Shown here one piece after another: positions 1-9,327 of a stretch of DNA of 39,643 bases. A program made the position numbers and the translations under genes. The stretch covers positions 1-39,643 of the forward strand of contig JADJPH010000070.1 in NCBI GenBank assembly GCA_016713335.1. The letters run 5' to 3'. Numbering within the stretch: position 1 is the stretch's first letter; every line of letters begins with the position of its first letter. The notes under the pieces were generated by a model, which saw only the letters and a program-made list of their open reading frames with translations, was not told where the DNA came from and ran no database searches. This stretch comes from Candidatus Fredericiella danica (GTDB lineage: Bacteria; Chloroflexota; Anaerolineae; Caldilineales; Caldilineaceae).

Positions 1-2538
1 GTTGGCGCAGGTCGGTCTTCTGCGCGCCTGGCTCTCGCTGGATGCGGAAGATAACGATCCGCTCCAATTCTCTCAACGTCGTCACTGCGTTACGCACAAT
101 CTTCCCGGCTTGGGGAGAGGATTTATTGGGGCTACTGACCGCCCCAAGTCGCCCGCCGTTCCCGGTGATCGGGCTGACGGTCATCAATGAACTCGACGTG
201 CTGGAACAGGAATTCGTGCTGGTGCTTGACGACTACCACGTGGTGACAGATCCGGTAATCCATGAATGGCTGGCGCGGCTTGCTGCGCACCCGCCGCGTT
301 GCACCTCGTCATTGCATCGCGACATGATGCCGTGCTGCCATGGGGCATACGCCTGCGGGGGCAATCTGTGAGATACGGCAGGGTGAGCTGAATTTCACAC
401 GGGGAAACCACCACTTTTCTAGAAAATGCACTTTCACGACCTGTGGATGAGCGTGCGATAACGGCGATCCTCCAACGGTCGGTTGGTTGGGTGACAAGCG
501 TACGCTTGCTTGCCCTCTACCTTCGCCAACGCCCCAATGTCAGGTCGTGGGATGAAGCCCTGGGCGGCAGCGAGCAATTTGTGATCGACTATCTTGCCTC
601 GGCCGTGTTCGAGAATTTGCCGGAAACGCTGCGCAGGTTTCTCCTGCGCACTTCAATCCTGGATCGCGTCAGCGGACCCCTGGGCGATCATCTGATGGAC
701 GGAATGACCCCAGCCGGTTCGGTGCTCTTGCAGCAACTTGAGGCGGATGGAATCTTTACCAGTATGCTGGATGAAGATGGAGTTTGGTATCGATATCATC
801 CCTTGTTCAGGCGCACGCTCACGCGCATCTTGATGGCAGAGGTCGCACCGCAGGAGATCGCGGGGCTATACGAGCGGGCTGCCACCTGGCACGAATCCCA
901 AGGTTGGTATGAGGAGGCAATTGGCCTGCTGGTCAGCGGAAAGCAGGTTGCTGCCGCCGCCGCTGTCGCCGGACGTCACCGGCATGAGCTACTGGATCGG
1001 CAGGACTATCATCGCCTTGAACACTGGCTGACGTTGTTCCCTGCCGACGCGGTGCTTGGCGAGATTGAGTTGCTATTTATCAAGGCGTACGTCGATCAGG
1101 TTCAGTTCAGAATTCATGATCTCACCATGATTCTTCAGCAGATCGACACGTTGCTTTCAGTCATTCCGGTGGAACTGCCGCAGATCGGTGAATGGCGCGG
1201 TGAAGTCGCTTCATTGCGTGCGCTCATCACGTCTTTTCGCTCTGATGGGTCACAGACGCTGACGTTAGGTCTCTACGCGCTGGAGCATATCAGGCCCGGT
1301 TCGGTAATTGCCCGCGCGATGGCTTTGCTTCATACCGCTTACGGCTATCACATGTCAGGCGAACTCCAGCCTGCATATGAGTTGCTTGATGCGAGCGCCA
1401 ATACCACGCTGATTGCGCGCGACATCGCGGTGCTACGAAGTCGTACGTTACGCCTTTATGTGGACCTGGTGGCTGGTGACCTGATGGCGATGCGCAACGC
1501 ATTTCCACGGATCATTGATCTGGCCAAATCGGCATCACTGGCCACGACTGCCGCCTGGGCGCACTACTTCTATGCCAGTGCGTGCTATTTGCAGAACGAT
1601 CTGGCTGCTGCAGAGCAACACTTCGCCGCCGTCGTGGGACTTGAGTTATCGGCCCACTCGTTGTGCTATGTTCATAGTGCGATTGGCCTCGCCCTGACGC
1701 ATCAGGCACAAGGAAGGCCCGACGTAGCATCACGCGCAATCGTTTCCGCCAGAGAATACGCGCTGCGGATGCAGAATCGTGACTTGAGTGAAATTGTGGA
1801 TGCCGCCGTCGCGGAACTTGAGGTACGCCAGGGCTACTAGCCGGACCACTCGCCTGGGTGGCTGCGCTCCGCCATGATCATGCGATGGACGTCGTTCTTC
1901 ACTTTTATCTACCTGTGCTAGCGCCGGCGAAGGTGCTCATTGCGTGCGGAACCGATGCAGATCTGGCAGCGGCGAGCGTGCGGCTGGCGCGTGCCGCCGA
2001 CATTGCTAGGCGCACACACAACAACCACCTTTTGATCCAGGTGAAAGTGCTTGAAGCGACGCTCGCAGAGACGCTTGGTGACCGGGAGCGGGCGCTCGCT
2101 GCCCTCACAGAGGCGGTTGGACTGGCCGAACCTGGCGCCGCCCAACGGCCTTTTCTCGATCAGGGGCCAAACGCCGGCCGGTTGATCGGCATGCTGCATA
2201 TTGCGGGAGTCGAGCAAGACTTCGTTGAGCGACTACACCGGGCATTCATCATTGAGCATGGCGTCTCAGACGTTCACGTGGGGAAGCCGCCTGAGCCAGC
2301 GGCTTCACGGCAAAGTGAGCACATGAAACCGGTCGAGACCTCGGAGCCGGGAAGCAACGATCTGCGCGTGATGCTCACGAATCGCGAACTGGACATTCTC
2401 TATCTTCTGTTACAGCGGCTTACCAATAAGGAGATCGCCCGCAACCTGGGGATATCGACGGAGACGGTCAAGGGGCACCTCGTCAGCCTCTTCCGCAAAC
2501 TTGAAGTGAAAAGGCGCCGAGCGAGGCGATGTCAATGA
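1..2538 (+). pseudogene. MalT-like LuxR-family regulator, 5'-partial, frame-broken, C-terminus cut short
   Basis: This reads as one MalT-type regulator (STAND ATPase, TPR-like sensor region, LuxR DNA-binding domain) entered after its P-loop. The pieces lie in different frames: AWLSLDAEDNDP near 30-60, then VLVLDDYHVVTDP (Walker B region) near 215-255, then 443-1840 (winged-helix and TPR-like helices), then 1858-2538. The last piece carries the LuxR helix-turn-helix, LTNRELDIL followed by NKEIARNLGISTETVKGHL, near 2373-2490. It matches the gene at 3200-5940 segment by segment, so the two are paralogs. The frame changes (near 90, 300-440 and 1840) could be sequence errors. The end is different: the last few residues after FRKLEVKRRRA are missing, where the paralog has about 20 more. 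There the sequence runs directly into a synthase remnant on the other strand. The inducer is unknown. Confidence 0.75.
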
Positions 2539-3077
2539 CTCCTTCCACCCCTGCCGCCACGACCATGTCGGCGCGCCCCGTGCGAATCAGTTCTGCGCCG
2601 TCGGCGACCGCCTGTGTGCCGCTGGCACAGGCTGCCACAACCGTGTTGATTGGCCCGTGGGCGCCGGTGACCAGGCTGACGTAGTAGGCCGGCATATTGG
2701 GTAGAAACCCGGTCACAAGTTGACAGGCCCACGCGCGACGTTTACTCCAGCCGCCTGCCGGGCCACTGTACCCACGGCCGCATGGCAGAGGTTCTGGCAA
2801 TCCAGCATCGGCAAGCGCCATGCGCACGGCCGACGCCGGTGCGATGCGCGATGACGCGCGCTTTGCCCCAGAATCCTGCGGGCGGAAATCTTTTACTTCA
2901 CCCGCATGTGCACTGGATGACAGGGTTCCCAGCGCGTCGGCCATGCCCAGCGCCGGCAAACTCTGCCAACTCGCCGGCGGTCAGGCCGAGTGGCGTTACC
3001 GCACCAACGCCGGTAACCGCGCTCGTGGCCGTTGAAACGATCTGGTCTGATTCAGTGGGCTGCGGTTCGGTGTTCAT
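2483..3077 (-). pseudogene. truncated beta-ketoacyl-ACP synthase (FabF-like) remnant
   Basis: Reading from an ATG at 3077, the first 59 codons contain VTGVGAVTPLGLT, the usual start of a FabF/KASII-type ketosynthase. That frame stops at 2898. A second frame (2959-2483) carries GEVKDF and then LPNMPAYYVSLVTGAHGP and AACASGTQAVADGAELIR, which include the active-site cysteine. Similarity ends at about 2510, after ASLGAF. Roughly the first 200 of about 410 residues are therefore present, and the C-terminal half, with the two catalytic histidines, is absent. The remnant is divergent from the LuxR gene at 3200 and abuts the 3' end of the LuxR relic at 1-2538. A complete enzyme cannot be made from this locus. 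An assembly join at about 2505-2520 is an alternative to a real deletion. Confidence 0.72.
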
Positions 3078-3093
3078 GGTTGTTCATCAGTAA

Positions 3094-3137
3094 TTTGCCG
3101 CACAATTGTGTAAGCTGGCAAATCAGAGTATACTCTG
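3094..3137 (+). promoter_or_regulatory. promoter with nested palindromes upstream of the second LuxR gene
   Basis: Three symmetric elements lie within 44 bp. CACAATTGTG (3101-3110) is a perfect 10-bp palindrome. It is enclosed by inverted arms TTTGCC (3094-3099) and GGCAAA (3117-3122). CAGAGTATACTCTG (3124-3137) is a perfect 14-bp palindrome. A sigma70-like pair fits exactly across them: TTGTGT (3106-3111), 17-bp spacer, TATACT (3129-3134). The -35 thus lies partly in the first palindrome and the -10 in the second. Binding of dimeric regulators over the promoter is inferred. The region is also the divergent 5' side of the synthase remnant. Confidence 0.55.
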
Positions 3138-3199
3138 GGCACGCTATTGTGCACCACAAGGCGGATACAAGCTCTGGATCACACGTACGGCCGAATCGT

Positions 3200-5940
3200 T
3201 TGTCCACACTTTCAACGCCACTCATCCATACGAAACTGAACCGGCCGCGTGTCTCGGGGGATCTGGTAGTGCGGCCGCGCCTCTATGCCGCGCTGGATCG
3301 GCGCCGGCCACTGACCGTTGTGGTGGCGCCTGCCGGCTATGGCAAGACCACTCTCATCAGCAGTTGGGTAGAGCGCAGTGGTATGCCGGCTGTGTGGTTG
3401 TCGCTTGACCCCAATGATAGCAACCTCGAAACCTTTCTCGGTTATCTGCTCGCTGCGATTGAACGCCTGCATCCGGCAATCAATCAGCGGCTGGCGGTTG
3501 GTGCGGGTCATGGCGCCGCAATGTCCTATGCGGCGGTAGCGCAGGCGCTTGCCGACGAGGTGGATGTGCTGGAAGACGCGTTCCTGTTGGTGTTGGACGA
3601 CTATCATGTGGTTACAGAGCCAACCATTCACCGCTTCTTGAAGGACCTGCTTCAGTACCCGCCGCGCGCACTCAACCTGGTCTTAGCAACACGGATTGAA
3701 CCGCCACTGCCGCTTGCCATCCTGCGTGGACGCGATCAGTTGACTGAGGTGCGCGCGTTTGATCTTCGCTTCACGACAGACGAGATCCAGGAATATCTGC
3801 GACATGTACTTGACCAGAATCTGGACGCCAAAACGATTGGCATTTTGGAGGATACGACAGAGGGCTGGATTGCGGGATTGCACCTCGCTGCGCTCTATCT
3901 GCGCAACCACGAAGATATCGCCGGTGCGACTGCCCGTTTTCGGGGACGAAGCCGCTATACGATCGATTATCTGGCGGTAGAGGTGTTGGCGCGCCAGGCG
4001 CCAGAGATCCAGGACTTTCTCGTCCGAACTTCCATCTTGCAGCGTTTGAACGCAGCGCTTTGCGACGCAGTGGTCGGGCAGGATTCTACACACGGCTCAA
4101 GCCAGGTTACGCTCGATCATTTGGAGAACAATAACCTCTTTCTGATCACACTGGATGACTCGAAGCGGTGGTATCGGTATCATCAACTGTTCCAACAGTT
4201 ACTTGAGCACCGCCTGCGTGCGATTTGTTCCATCGACGAGATCGCAGCGCTTTACCGGCGAGCCAGTGCATGGTGTGCGAGCCAGAATCTGGTCGACGAG
4301 GCAGTCGCCTACGCGTTGTCGGCTGGGGACATCGGTGGCGCCGTCCAGATTGTTGAGGCGAACCGCCACGCAGCCATCTGCGGGGAAAAGTGGCAGCGGC
4401 TGGAAGCCTGGTTGGAACTGATCCCGCGCCGCGAGATCAATGGATATCCCGAATTGCTGCTCCTTGAGGCCTGGATCCTGCACAAGCGTGAAAGACTGCT
4501 TGAGATTCCGGCCCGGTTGGATTTAGCCGAAGCAATTCTCGACGAGGGCGGACGGTACGCTCCGGTGGAATTGCGGATGCGGAGTGAAATCGAGGCGTTG
4601 CGCAGCCAGCAATATTTCTTAGTGGCTGATGCGACGCGGACATGCACCACTGCGCGTCGCGCCCTGCAATATGCGCCGGACGACTATGCGCATGTACGCG
4701 GCGCTGCCTGGTTCTTTCTTGCGCTGGGAGCATACATTGCCAGCGGCATCCAGCCTGCGCTGGACATCTTGGTCGAGGCAACACGTTGTGAACCGCATGA
4801 GTGGGACGAAGCTCATACACGAATTCTGATTGCGCGTTGTTTCTCTATTGGCTCGCTGCCGATATGCCGGCGCTGAGGAATAGCGCCGAAGAATTGATGT
4901 GGTTCGCGGCGCAGAAGGATCTTCAAGAAAGTCTGGCCTGGGCTTACTATTTCCGCGGCTGCGCACACTACATGCAAAACGATGCACCTGCCGCCGCCGA
5001 CGATTTTCTGGCCGTGATCAGCCGCCGGCATATCGCCTCGTCGTTTGTGTTTGTGCAGAGCGCGTTTGGCCTGGCGTCGGCATTGTTTGCTCAAACCAAA
5101 CAGGACGAAGCGCAAGCAGTGATCGAATTATTAGCGGAGTACGCACAGGAGCCAGGCAATGCAGCCGTGCGTGGGATGGCGCAGGCGTGTGCGGCCGGCG
5201 TTGCATACCGCCATGATAACCGGGAAGAGGCCCTTCGGTGGGTGGCAAAAACAGAGCGTAGCTTCCAGCGGAGGCCGCTGATTGGGCTCTGCGCGGCACC
5301 GCTTGTCACCACGCTGGTCTTGATCGGTCAGGGCACGCCGGCGGCACTGCTGGAAGCCGAACAACTGCTGAGCGAAGAGGATGTGTTCCTCGCGGAAACC
5401 CACGATCGCATGGCCAGAATTGAGGTTCTGGTGCAGTTGGCCGAACTTCATGTCAGTATGAACCGGCATGAGGCTGCGTTGCTGGCCATGCGCGAGGCGG
5501 TCGAATTAGCGCAGCCCGGTGGGGTACGGCGCGTCTTCTTGGACGCGAGTCGGGTGGTGCGCGATTTATTGGATGAACTGGAATTTACCGGTGTTCACCA
5601 ACGTTTTATCGAAGAACTTCGTGTGCACAGCCCGCGTGACAATGCCATGCAGGAGCCGGCGCAGCGCATGCCTCAAGCCACAGCTGCTGCACGGGATTTT
5701 GTCCAGCCGCGCCATCCGGACCTGATTGAGTTGTTGACCAACCGCGAAATGGAAGTACTGCAACTGCTCGCAATGCGCATGACCAACAAGGAGATTGCGC
5801 AGGCGCTTGGCATCTCGACCGACACGGTCAAACAGCACGCCATGAACGTGTTTCGCAAGTTGCATGTGGACAATCGCCGCGCCGCCGTGCTACAGGCGCG
5901 CGCGATGGGCTTTCAATTCGACAACCAAACCATGTTGTGA
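3200..5940 (+). CDS. MalT-like LuxR-family transcriptional regulator (one frameshift)
   Basis: A regulator of about 910 residues with the MalT layout. The N-terminal ATPase has a P-loop APAGYGKTT near 3330, WLSLDPNDSN, and Walker B LVLDDYHVVTEP near 3590-3620. These are followed by a winged-helix part, a long TPR-like helical sensor region, and a C-terminal LuxR domain (LTNREMEVL, NKEIAQALGISTDTVKQH) near 5735-5840. In this family an inducer plus ATP drives assembly and activation; the inducer here is unknown. The frame changes once at about 4841-4846 (one base appears lost: ARCF continues as LYWLAADMP), with homology to the paralog at 1-2538 on both sides, so a sequence error is likely. The TTG at 3200 gives the usual short lead before TKLNRPR. 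A GTG at 3149 and an ATG at 3032 are also in frame, but the latter lies upstream of the predicted promoter. Confidence 0.85.
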
Positions 5941-5972
5941 CGTGGCGCGGTCATGCCACCGACGCGTCCTTC

Positions 5973-6269
5973 TCAGCGTGCGTCTGGTGCGTTGGCGCCG
6001 ATGAGCGTGGCCGCACCTTCGCACTCTACGAGGAGCACCGTCATACCCAGGGTATATACAAGATTCAGGACGCCCATGAGCGCAGCCTGATCGGCCACAC
6101 ACCCGCTCAGTGTGGTGATTCCGCGGTGGCTGCCGGTTTCGTCCGAGGCGAGCGCCATCCCCGCAAGCATGTCTGACCAACTTGCGTCGAGCACACCACT
6201 CAAACAAATTCGATAGACGGCTGGCTCGTCACGGTATAAATCTCCGGGATCTCGCATATCGCTGAGCAT
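5973..6269 (-). CDS. small conserved protein, function unknown
   Basis: A protein of about 98 residues with VYRICLSGVLDASWSDML near the N-terminus, a TTLSG segment, then DQAALMGVLNLVYTLGMTVL. I recognise the pattern (YRI.v.G.Ld..WsdwfgGl ... G.v.DQAALhGlL..i.dLGlpLlsv) as a recurrent small-protein family of Chloroflexota and actinobacteria, usually annotated as hypothetical. It is probably a soluble alpha/beta fold with no catalytic motif visible. The frame is open up to a GTG at 6335; ATGs at 6269 and 6257 are more plausible starts because the conserved part begins just after them, but no clear ribosome binding site decides. It is convergent with the LuxR gene (33 bp between stops) and divergent from the DUF6325 gene. 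Confidence 0.65.
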   Translation of the reverse strand: MLSDMRDPGDLYRDEPAVYRICLSGVLDASWSDMLAGMALASDETGSHRGITTLSGCVADQAALMGVLNLVYTLGMTVLLVECEGAATLIGANAPDAR

Positions 6270-6450
6270 AGCATGCAATCGGTAGGCCCAATGCACCTGA
6301 ATGGTGGGGGAATCTGCGTGTGAATGGGGGATCACCCAGAATCAACACAATCTGGGGGTGGCGTTTGTGGTTAATTTGGCATACAATACCGCGCTGGAAA
6401 GGATTGGTGGTATGCCGTATGATGGACCGAATCAAGACGAGGAGAGAGAG

Positions 6451-6882
6451 ATGATCAATCGTGGACCAGTAGATGTTGTGGTCGTGGCAGGCACGAAGCC
6501 GCGCCTTGAGGGCAAGGTGCTCCAAGAGCTTGAAAAGGCGACCGCCGCAGGCACGATCCGTGTGTTGGACGTATTGGTGCTGATGAAAGATGCGGCAGGC
6601 GACGCATTCCAGTTGGATTTCATGCAACTGCCGGACGCGCAGCGCAGTAACCTGAAGTTCATTCAGGATGGCACGCACGGGCTATTTGACGTTGAAGATA
6701 CGCACGCCCTGCTCGAAGGCATGGCGCCGGGGTCGGCGGTTGTTGCCCTTGCCATCGAACATGTCTGGGCAATTGGGTTAGTCAATGCGATTTATGATGC
6801 AGGCGCTGAGACTGCGATCAATATCCGCGTGCCGGCGCCGGTGGTCGATGAGGCTTTTGCCACGCTGTCTGCAAAGAACTAA
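6451..6882 (+). CDS. DUF6325 family protein
   Basis: A 143-residue protein opening with INRGPVDVVVVAGTKPR and then GKVLQELEKATAAGTIRVLD, followed by LVLMKDAAGDAFQLDF. This is the pattern of the DUF6325 family (GPVdy.vv.Fpg..f.g.i...l..l...G.iRvlDl.f..Kd.dG), whose role is not known. The C-terminal half has the usual hydrophobic GSAVVALAIEHVWAIGLVNAI helix region. The ATG at 6451 was chosen because a purine-rich site (GAGGAGAGAGAG, 6439-6450) directly precedes it and the conserved part starts there. The frame is open further upstream, to 6301, without family similarity. A SHOCT-domain gene follows after 11 bp, a common pairing that suggests a shared transcript and function. Confidence 0.82.
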   Translation: MINRGPVDVVVVAGTKPRLEGKVLQELEKATAAGTIRVLDVLVLMKDAAGDAFQLDFMQLPDAQRSNLKFIQDGTHGLFDVEDTHALLEGMAPGSAVVALAIEHVWAIGLVNAIYDAGAETAINIRVPAPVVDEAFATLSAKN

Positions 6883-6893
6883 AGGAGAAAGAG

Positions 6894-7214
6894 ATGCCAG
6901 GTTTACTTCGTGGGATGGCGCGCACGGCCGCCATCGTAGGCACCGCAGAAGCTACCCGGAATGCGGTCGATCGTCATTCCGCCGAAAAGAATATGCAGGC
7001 CCAGGCCAATGCGGCAAATGCGGTGGCTGCTCAGCAGGCGCCGCCGCCCCAGTACTATGCCCCGCCGCCACCACCGCCGCCCGCAGCGCCCGCACCGATG
7101 TCGCAGGACGAACTGATGACTCAGTTGCAGAAGCTTGGCGACCTGAAGGCGCAGGGCATACTTACGGACGCGGAATTTCAAGCGCAGAAGGCGAAATTGT
7201 TGGCGAGCGCCTAA
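6894..7214 (+). CDS. SHOCT-domain protein
   Basis: A 106-residue protein. The N-terminus (MPGLLRGMARTAAIVGTAEA) is a short amphipathic or membrane-associating helix. The middle (about residues 30-68) is Ala/Gln-rich and then strongly proline-rich (YYAPPPPPPPAAPAP). The last 38 residues form a SHOCT domain: LMTQLQKLGDLKAQGILTDAEFQAQKAKLL, a short C-terminal helical oligomerisation module found on many unrelated proteins. An AAAGGAGAAAGAG ribosome binding site (6881-6893) lies directly before the ATG. It sits 11 bp behind the DUF6325 gene and is almost certainly cotranscribed. The exact function is unknown. No terminator is obvious after it. Confidence 0.85.
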   Translation: MPGLLRGMARTAAIVGTAEATRNAVDRHSAEKNMQAQANAANAVAAQQAPPPQYYAPPPPPPPAAPAPMSQDELMTQLQKLGDLKAQGILTDAEFQAQKAKLLASA

Positions 7215-7362
7215 ACCAACGCAAGTCCATCGGGTTTCGTCCGGCGTCTTAACCGCCAAGTACACAGATATCCCGGCATGATTCGTGTGCACGCAGTCGT
7301 CAAGTGCAACACGGTTCATGCCGGTGTTATTTTTTGTCACACCCCGTGTCCTGATGCTGCGA

Positions 7363-7391
7363 CGGCGGGGGCGGCGGGGGCGGCGGGGGCG
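7363..7391 (+). repeat. three tandem copies of a 9-bp G-rich unit
   Basis: The unit GGCGGGGGC is repeated three times in the 300-bp gap between the SHOCT gene and the membrane protein gene. The plus strand has several closely spaced G runs that could form a quadruplex. It lies just upstream of the predicted promoter at 7401-7429. Confidence 0.6.
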
Positions 7392-7400
7392 ACCTCTTCA

Positions 7401-7429
7401 TTGACAATTGACCATTGACAATTGATAAT
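7401..7429 (+). promoter_or_regulatory. strong sigma70-type promoter with duplicated TTGACAATTGA
   Basis: A perfect -35, TTGACA (7401-7406), is separated by exactly 17 bp from GATAAT (7424-7429), five of six matches to the -10 consensus. A second TTGACAATTGA lies inside the spacer (7415-7425), a 14-bp direct duplication. The predicted start of transcription is near 7436, giving a leader of about 80 nt to the ATG at 7516. Confidence 0.6.
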
Positions 7430-7515
7430 TTGTGTTGCCTCTGGTCTACCCCTTAGGTCTAATACACCCATGCCCTTCTATGTGCCGATTGCGTCTTTTC
7501 AGGAGCTTGCAAGTG

Positions 7516-8205
7516 ATGGATGAACCTTCTCACCCACATCATCGTCCATTGGCGCGTCAGGCGCTCCGTACACCGCGCGCCGCCGCCGTGGCTGGCATCC
7601 TGTTTGCGGTGCTCTTTACGATCAGCGTGGGGTTGATGCGACTGGCGATTCCAGAGAATATTGCGCGTGCAGACGCCTACACCTGGCTGCAGACGAACGC
7701 CGGAACCGTCCAGTTTGCGTTGATGTTGATGCCTTTTGCCGGGATTGCGTTTCTATGGTTTATAGGCGTTATCCGCGATCGGTTAGGTGCCCACGAAGAT
7801 CAGTTCCTCTCCACCGTGTTCTTTGGGAGCGGGCTGCTTTTCCTCGCCATGGTCTTTAGCTCCGCGGCCGTTGCCGGCGGGATGGTCAGTGCGTACGCAC
7901 TCGACAGGGAGACGCTAGAGACGAGCGGCGTCTTCACCTTTGGTCGCTTTGTGATCTACACGATCACAAACGTCTATGCGATTCGGATGGCCGGTGTCTT
8001 CATGTTGTCGCTGGGCACGATTTGGATGCGTACGCGTGTGATGCCACGCTTCCTGGTGTTTCTTACCTACATTCTGGCCATTGTCCTACTGGTGGTCATC
8101 AACATGACGGCGTGGGTGATGTTGGTATTTCCACTTTGGGTCTTTGTGATCAGCGTTTTTATCCTGTTTGTCAGCGTGCGCGGCGACGGCGAACACGCGA
8201 AATAA
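7516..8205 (+). CDS. multi-pass membrane protein, function unknown
   Basis: A 229-residue integral membrane protein with about six hydrophobic segments. They are near residues 24-42 (AAAVAGILFAVLFTISVGL), 66-85 (GTVQFALMLMPFAGIAFLWF), 102-128, 150-172, 180-200 and 203-224, the last ending SVFILFVSV. The N-terminus is basic (HHRPLARQALRTPRA), which favours a cytoplasmic start. No catalytic or transport motif is visible, and I recognise it only as a hypothetical family seen in Chloroflexota and actinobacteria. The ATG at 7516 follows an AGGAG site (7501-7505); the frame is open back to 7432, just after the predicted promoter, without family-like sequence. A potassium channel gene starts 35 bp downstream in the same direction, so the two probably share a transcript. 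Confidence 0.75.
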   Translation: MDEPSHPHHRPLARQALRTPRAAAVAGILFAVLFTISVGLMRLAIPENIARADAYTWLQTNAGTVQFALMLMPFAGIAFLWFIGVIRDRLGAHEDQFLSTVFFGSGLLFLAMVFSSAAVAGGMVSAYALDRETLETSGVFTFGRFVIYTITNVYAIRMAGVFMLSLGTIWMRTRVMPRFLVFLTYILAIVLLVVINMTAWVMLVFPLWVFVISVFILFVSVRGDGEHAK

Positions 8206-8240
8206 GCTTGTCGTCACGCTATCCGTTGGAGGAAAAGCCT

Positions 8241-8635
8241 GTGAGTGAGGCGAAGTCATTGCGTTCAGAAGTAACGCAGCAGATCAAGCGCTACCATCCG
8301 ATCAAGAGGATGTTTCTGTGGGATGTGATCAGGATCCGGAATCGCGACCTGTCTTCTATTGGGCGATGGGCACTTTGTTGTTGGGGGTGTTTGTCTACCA
8401 TTGGTTGGAGGGGTGGAGCTATCTGGACGCGCTTTACTTCTGCGTCATCAGCCTTGCCACGATTGGGTATGGCGATTTCACGCCCACCACGGAACTTGCG
8501 CGCGCATTCACCATTATCTACGTGATCAACGGCATTGGCATCCTATTGGCGCTCTTTGACCGGATCCGGGTCGTGCGTACGCCACGCGTCGAACGCGAGG
8601 TGGAGGATCTCTCCAGTCTGCGCAAGGGTGGTTAG
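8241..8635 (+). CDS. two-transmembrane potassium channel (frameshifted)
   Basis: A small ion-channel protein (Ion_trans_2 type). TM1 is FYWAMGTLLLGVFVYHW. The pore helix and selectivity filter are LDALYFCVISLATIGYGDF, with the canonical TIGYGD filter, and TM2 is FTIIYVINGIGILLALFDRI. After TM2 there is only a short charged tail (VEREVEDLSSLRKGG) and no RCK/TrkA domain, so it is a minimal channel. The N-terminal cytoplasmic part (SEAKSLRSEVTQQIKRYHP ... RIRNRD) lies in another frame starting from a GTG at 8241 with a good GGAGG site (8229-8233). The frames join at about 8347-8352, which implies one base gained or lost. If the break is real, the channel part could only start inside TM1 or earlier at 8318. 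Confidence 0.8.
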
Positions 8636-8639
8636 TGGT

Positions 8640-9186
8640 GGCTCCGGCACCACAAACAGAGCCGGTAAGCGTCAGCGGCTGGAGGGCTTTGTGCCAGCCC
8701 AGCGCTCACCACCCTGACGGGATGGTGCTCTGACGGAGGTGCGCTGACGGAGGTGCACGTGACAAACAGAGCCGCGAACGTGAGCGAGCGGTTGGGGGGG
8801 GGGACGGGGGGATCACCACCCTCACGGGATGGTGCTCTGACGGAGGTGCTCTGACAGAGGTGCTCTGACAGACGGCTGCATGTGACAAACAGAGCCGCGA
8901 ACGTGAGCGAGCGGTTGGTGCGTGGCGGGGGGACGGGGGGATCACCACCCTCACGGGATGGTGCTCTGACGGAGGTGCGCTGACAGAGGTGCACGTGACA
9001 AACAGAGCCGCGGAGGGGGGGGGGGGGGGGGGGGGGCGTGTGGCGGGGGACGGGGATCACCACCCTGACGGGATGGTGCGCTGACGAGAGGGGGCGCTGA
9101 CGGAGGTGCGCTGACGGAGGTGCTCTGACAGACGGGGGACTCACCATCCTGATTGGTATCATTTGGAACTCACCCGGAACTCACCC
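8640..9186. repeat. hairpin repeat array A with G-rich spacers and a companion module
   Basis: There is no gene in this stretch. Four near-identical 21-bp imperfect palindromes lie at 8707-8727, 8814-8834, 8943-8963 and 9058-9078. Their arms are CACCACCC and GGGATGGTG around a TGAC or TCAC centre. Each is followed by one to three copies of a degenerate 14-bp unit, GGTGCGCTGACGGA. A second module, ACAAACAGAGCCGCGAACG continuing to GAGCGGTTGG, recurs at 8762, 8884 and, in part, at 8648 and 8999. G-rich spacers separate the blocks, including a 22-G run (about 9015-9036). The array decays toward 9131-9160 and ends with a tandem GGAACTCACCC (9165-9186). The same units form array B at 26815-27510. 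Frames across it encode only repeat-derived residues. Confidence 0.85.
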
Positions 9187-9327
9187 AAAACATATCAGGT
9201 TTCAGCCGTGTAACTGTGCTATGCTCCTAACGCTCAGTGCCAGGCGGTCTCACAACGCTGTGACCCCCCAGCTTCCACTGCGCCAACCTGCACCCGTGCT
9301 GGAATTGTGTTTGTTTTGGGAGCTATC

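Noticed and set aside
4801..4876. Programmed ribosomal frameshift in the second LuxR gene
   Set aside because: There is no slippery heptamer or downstream structure at the switch. Similar breaks occur in many unrelated genes here, which points to indel errors.
8632..9162. Long minus-strand reading frames across array A (and 26764-27663 across array B)
   Set aside because: The translations are simple repeats such as EHHPVRVV and APSREGG that arise from the DNA repeats. There are no ribosome sites or family similarity.
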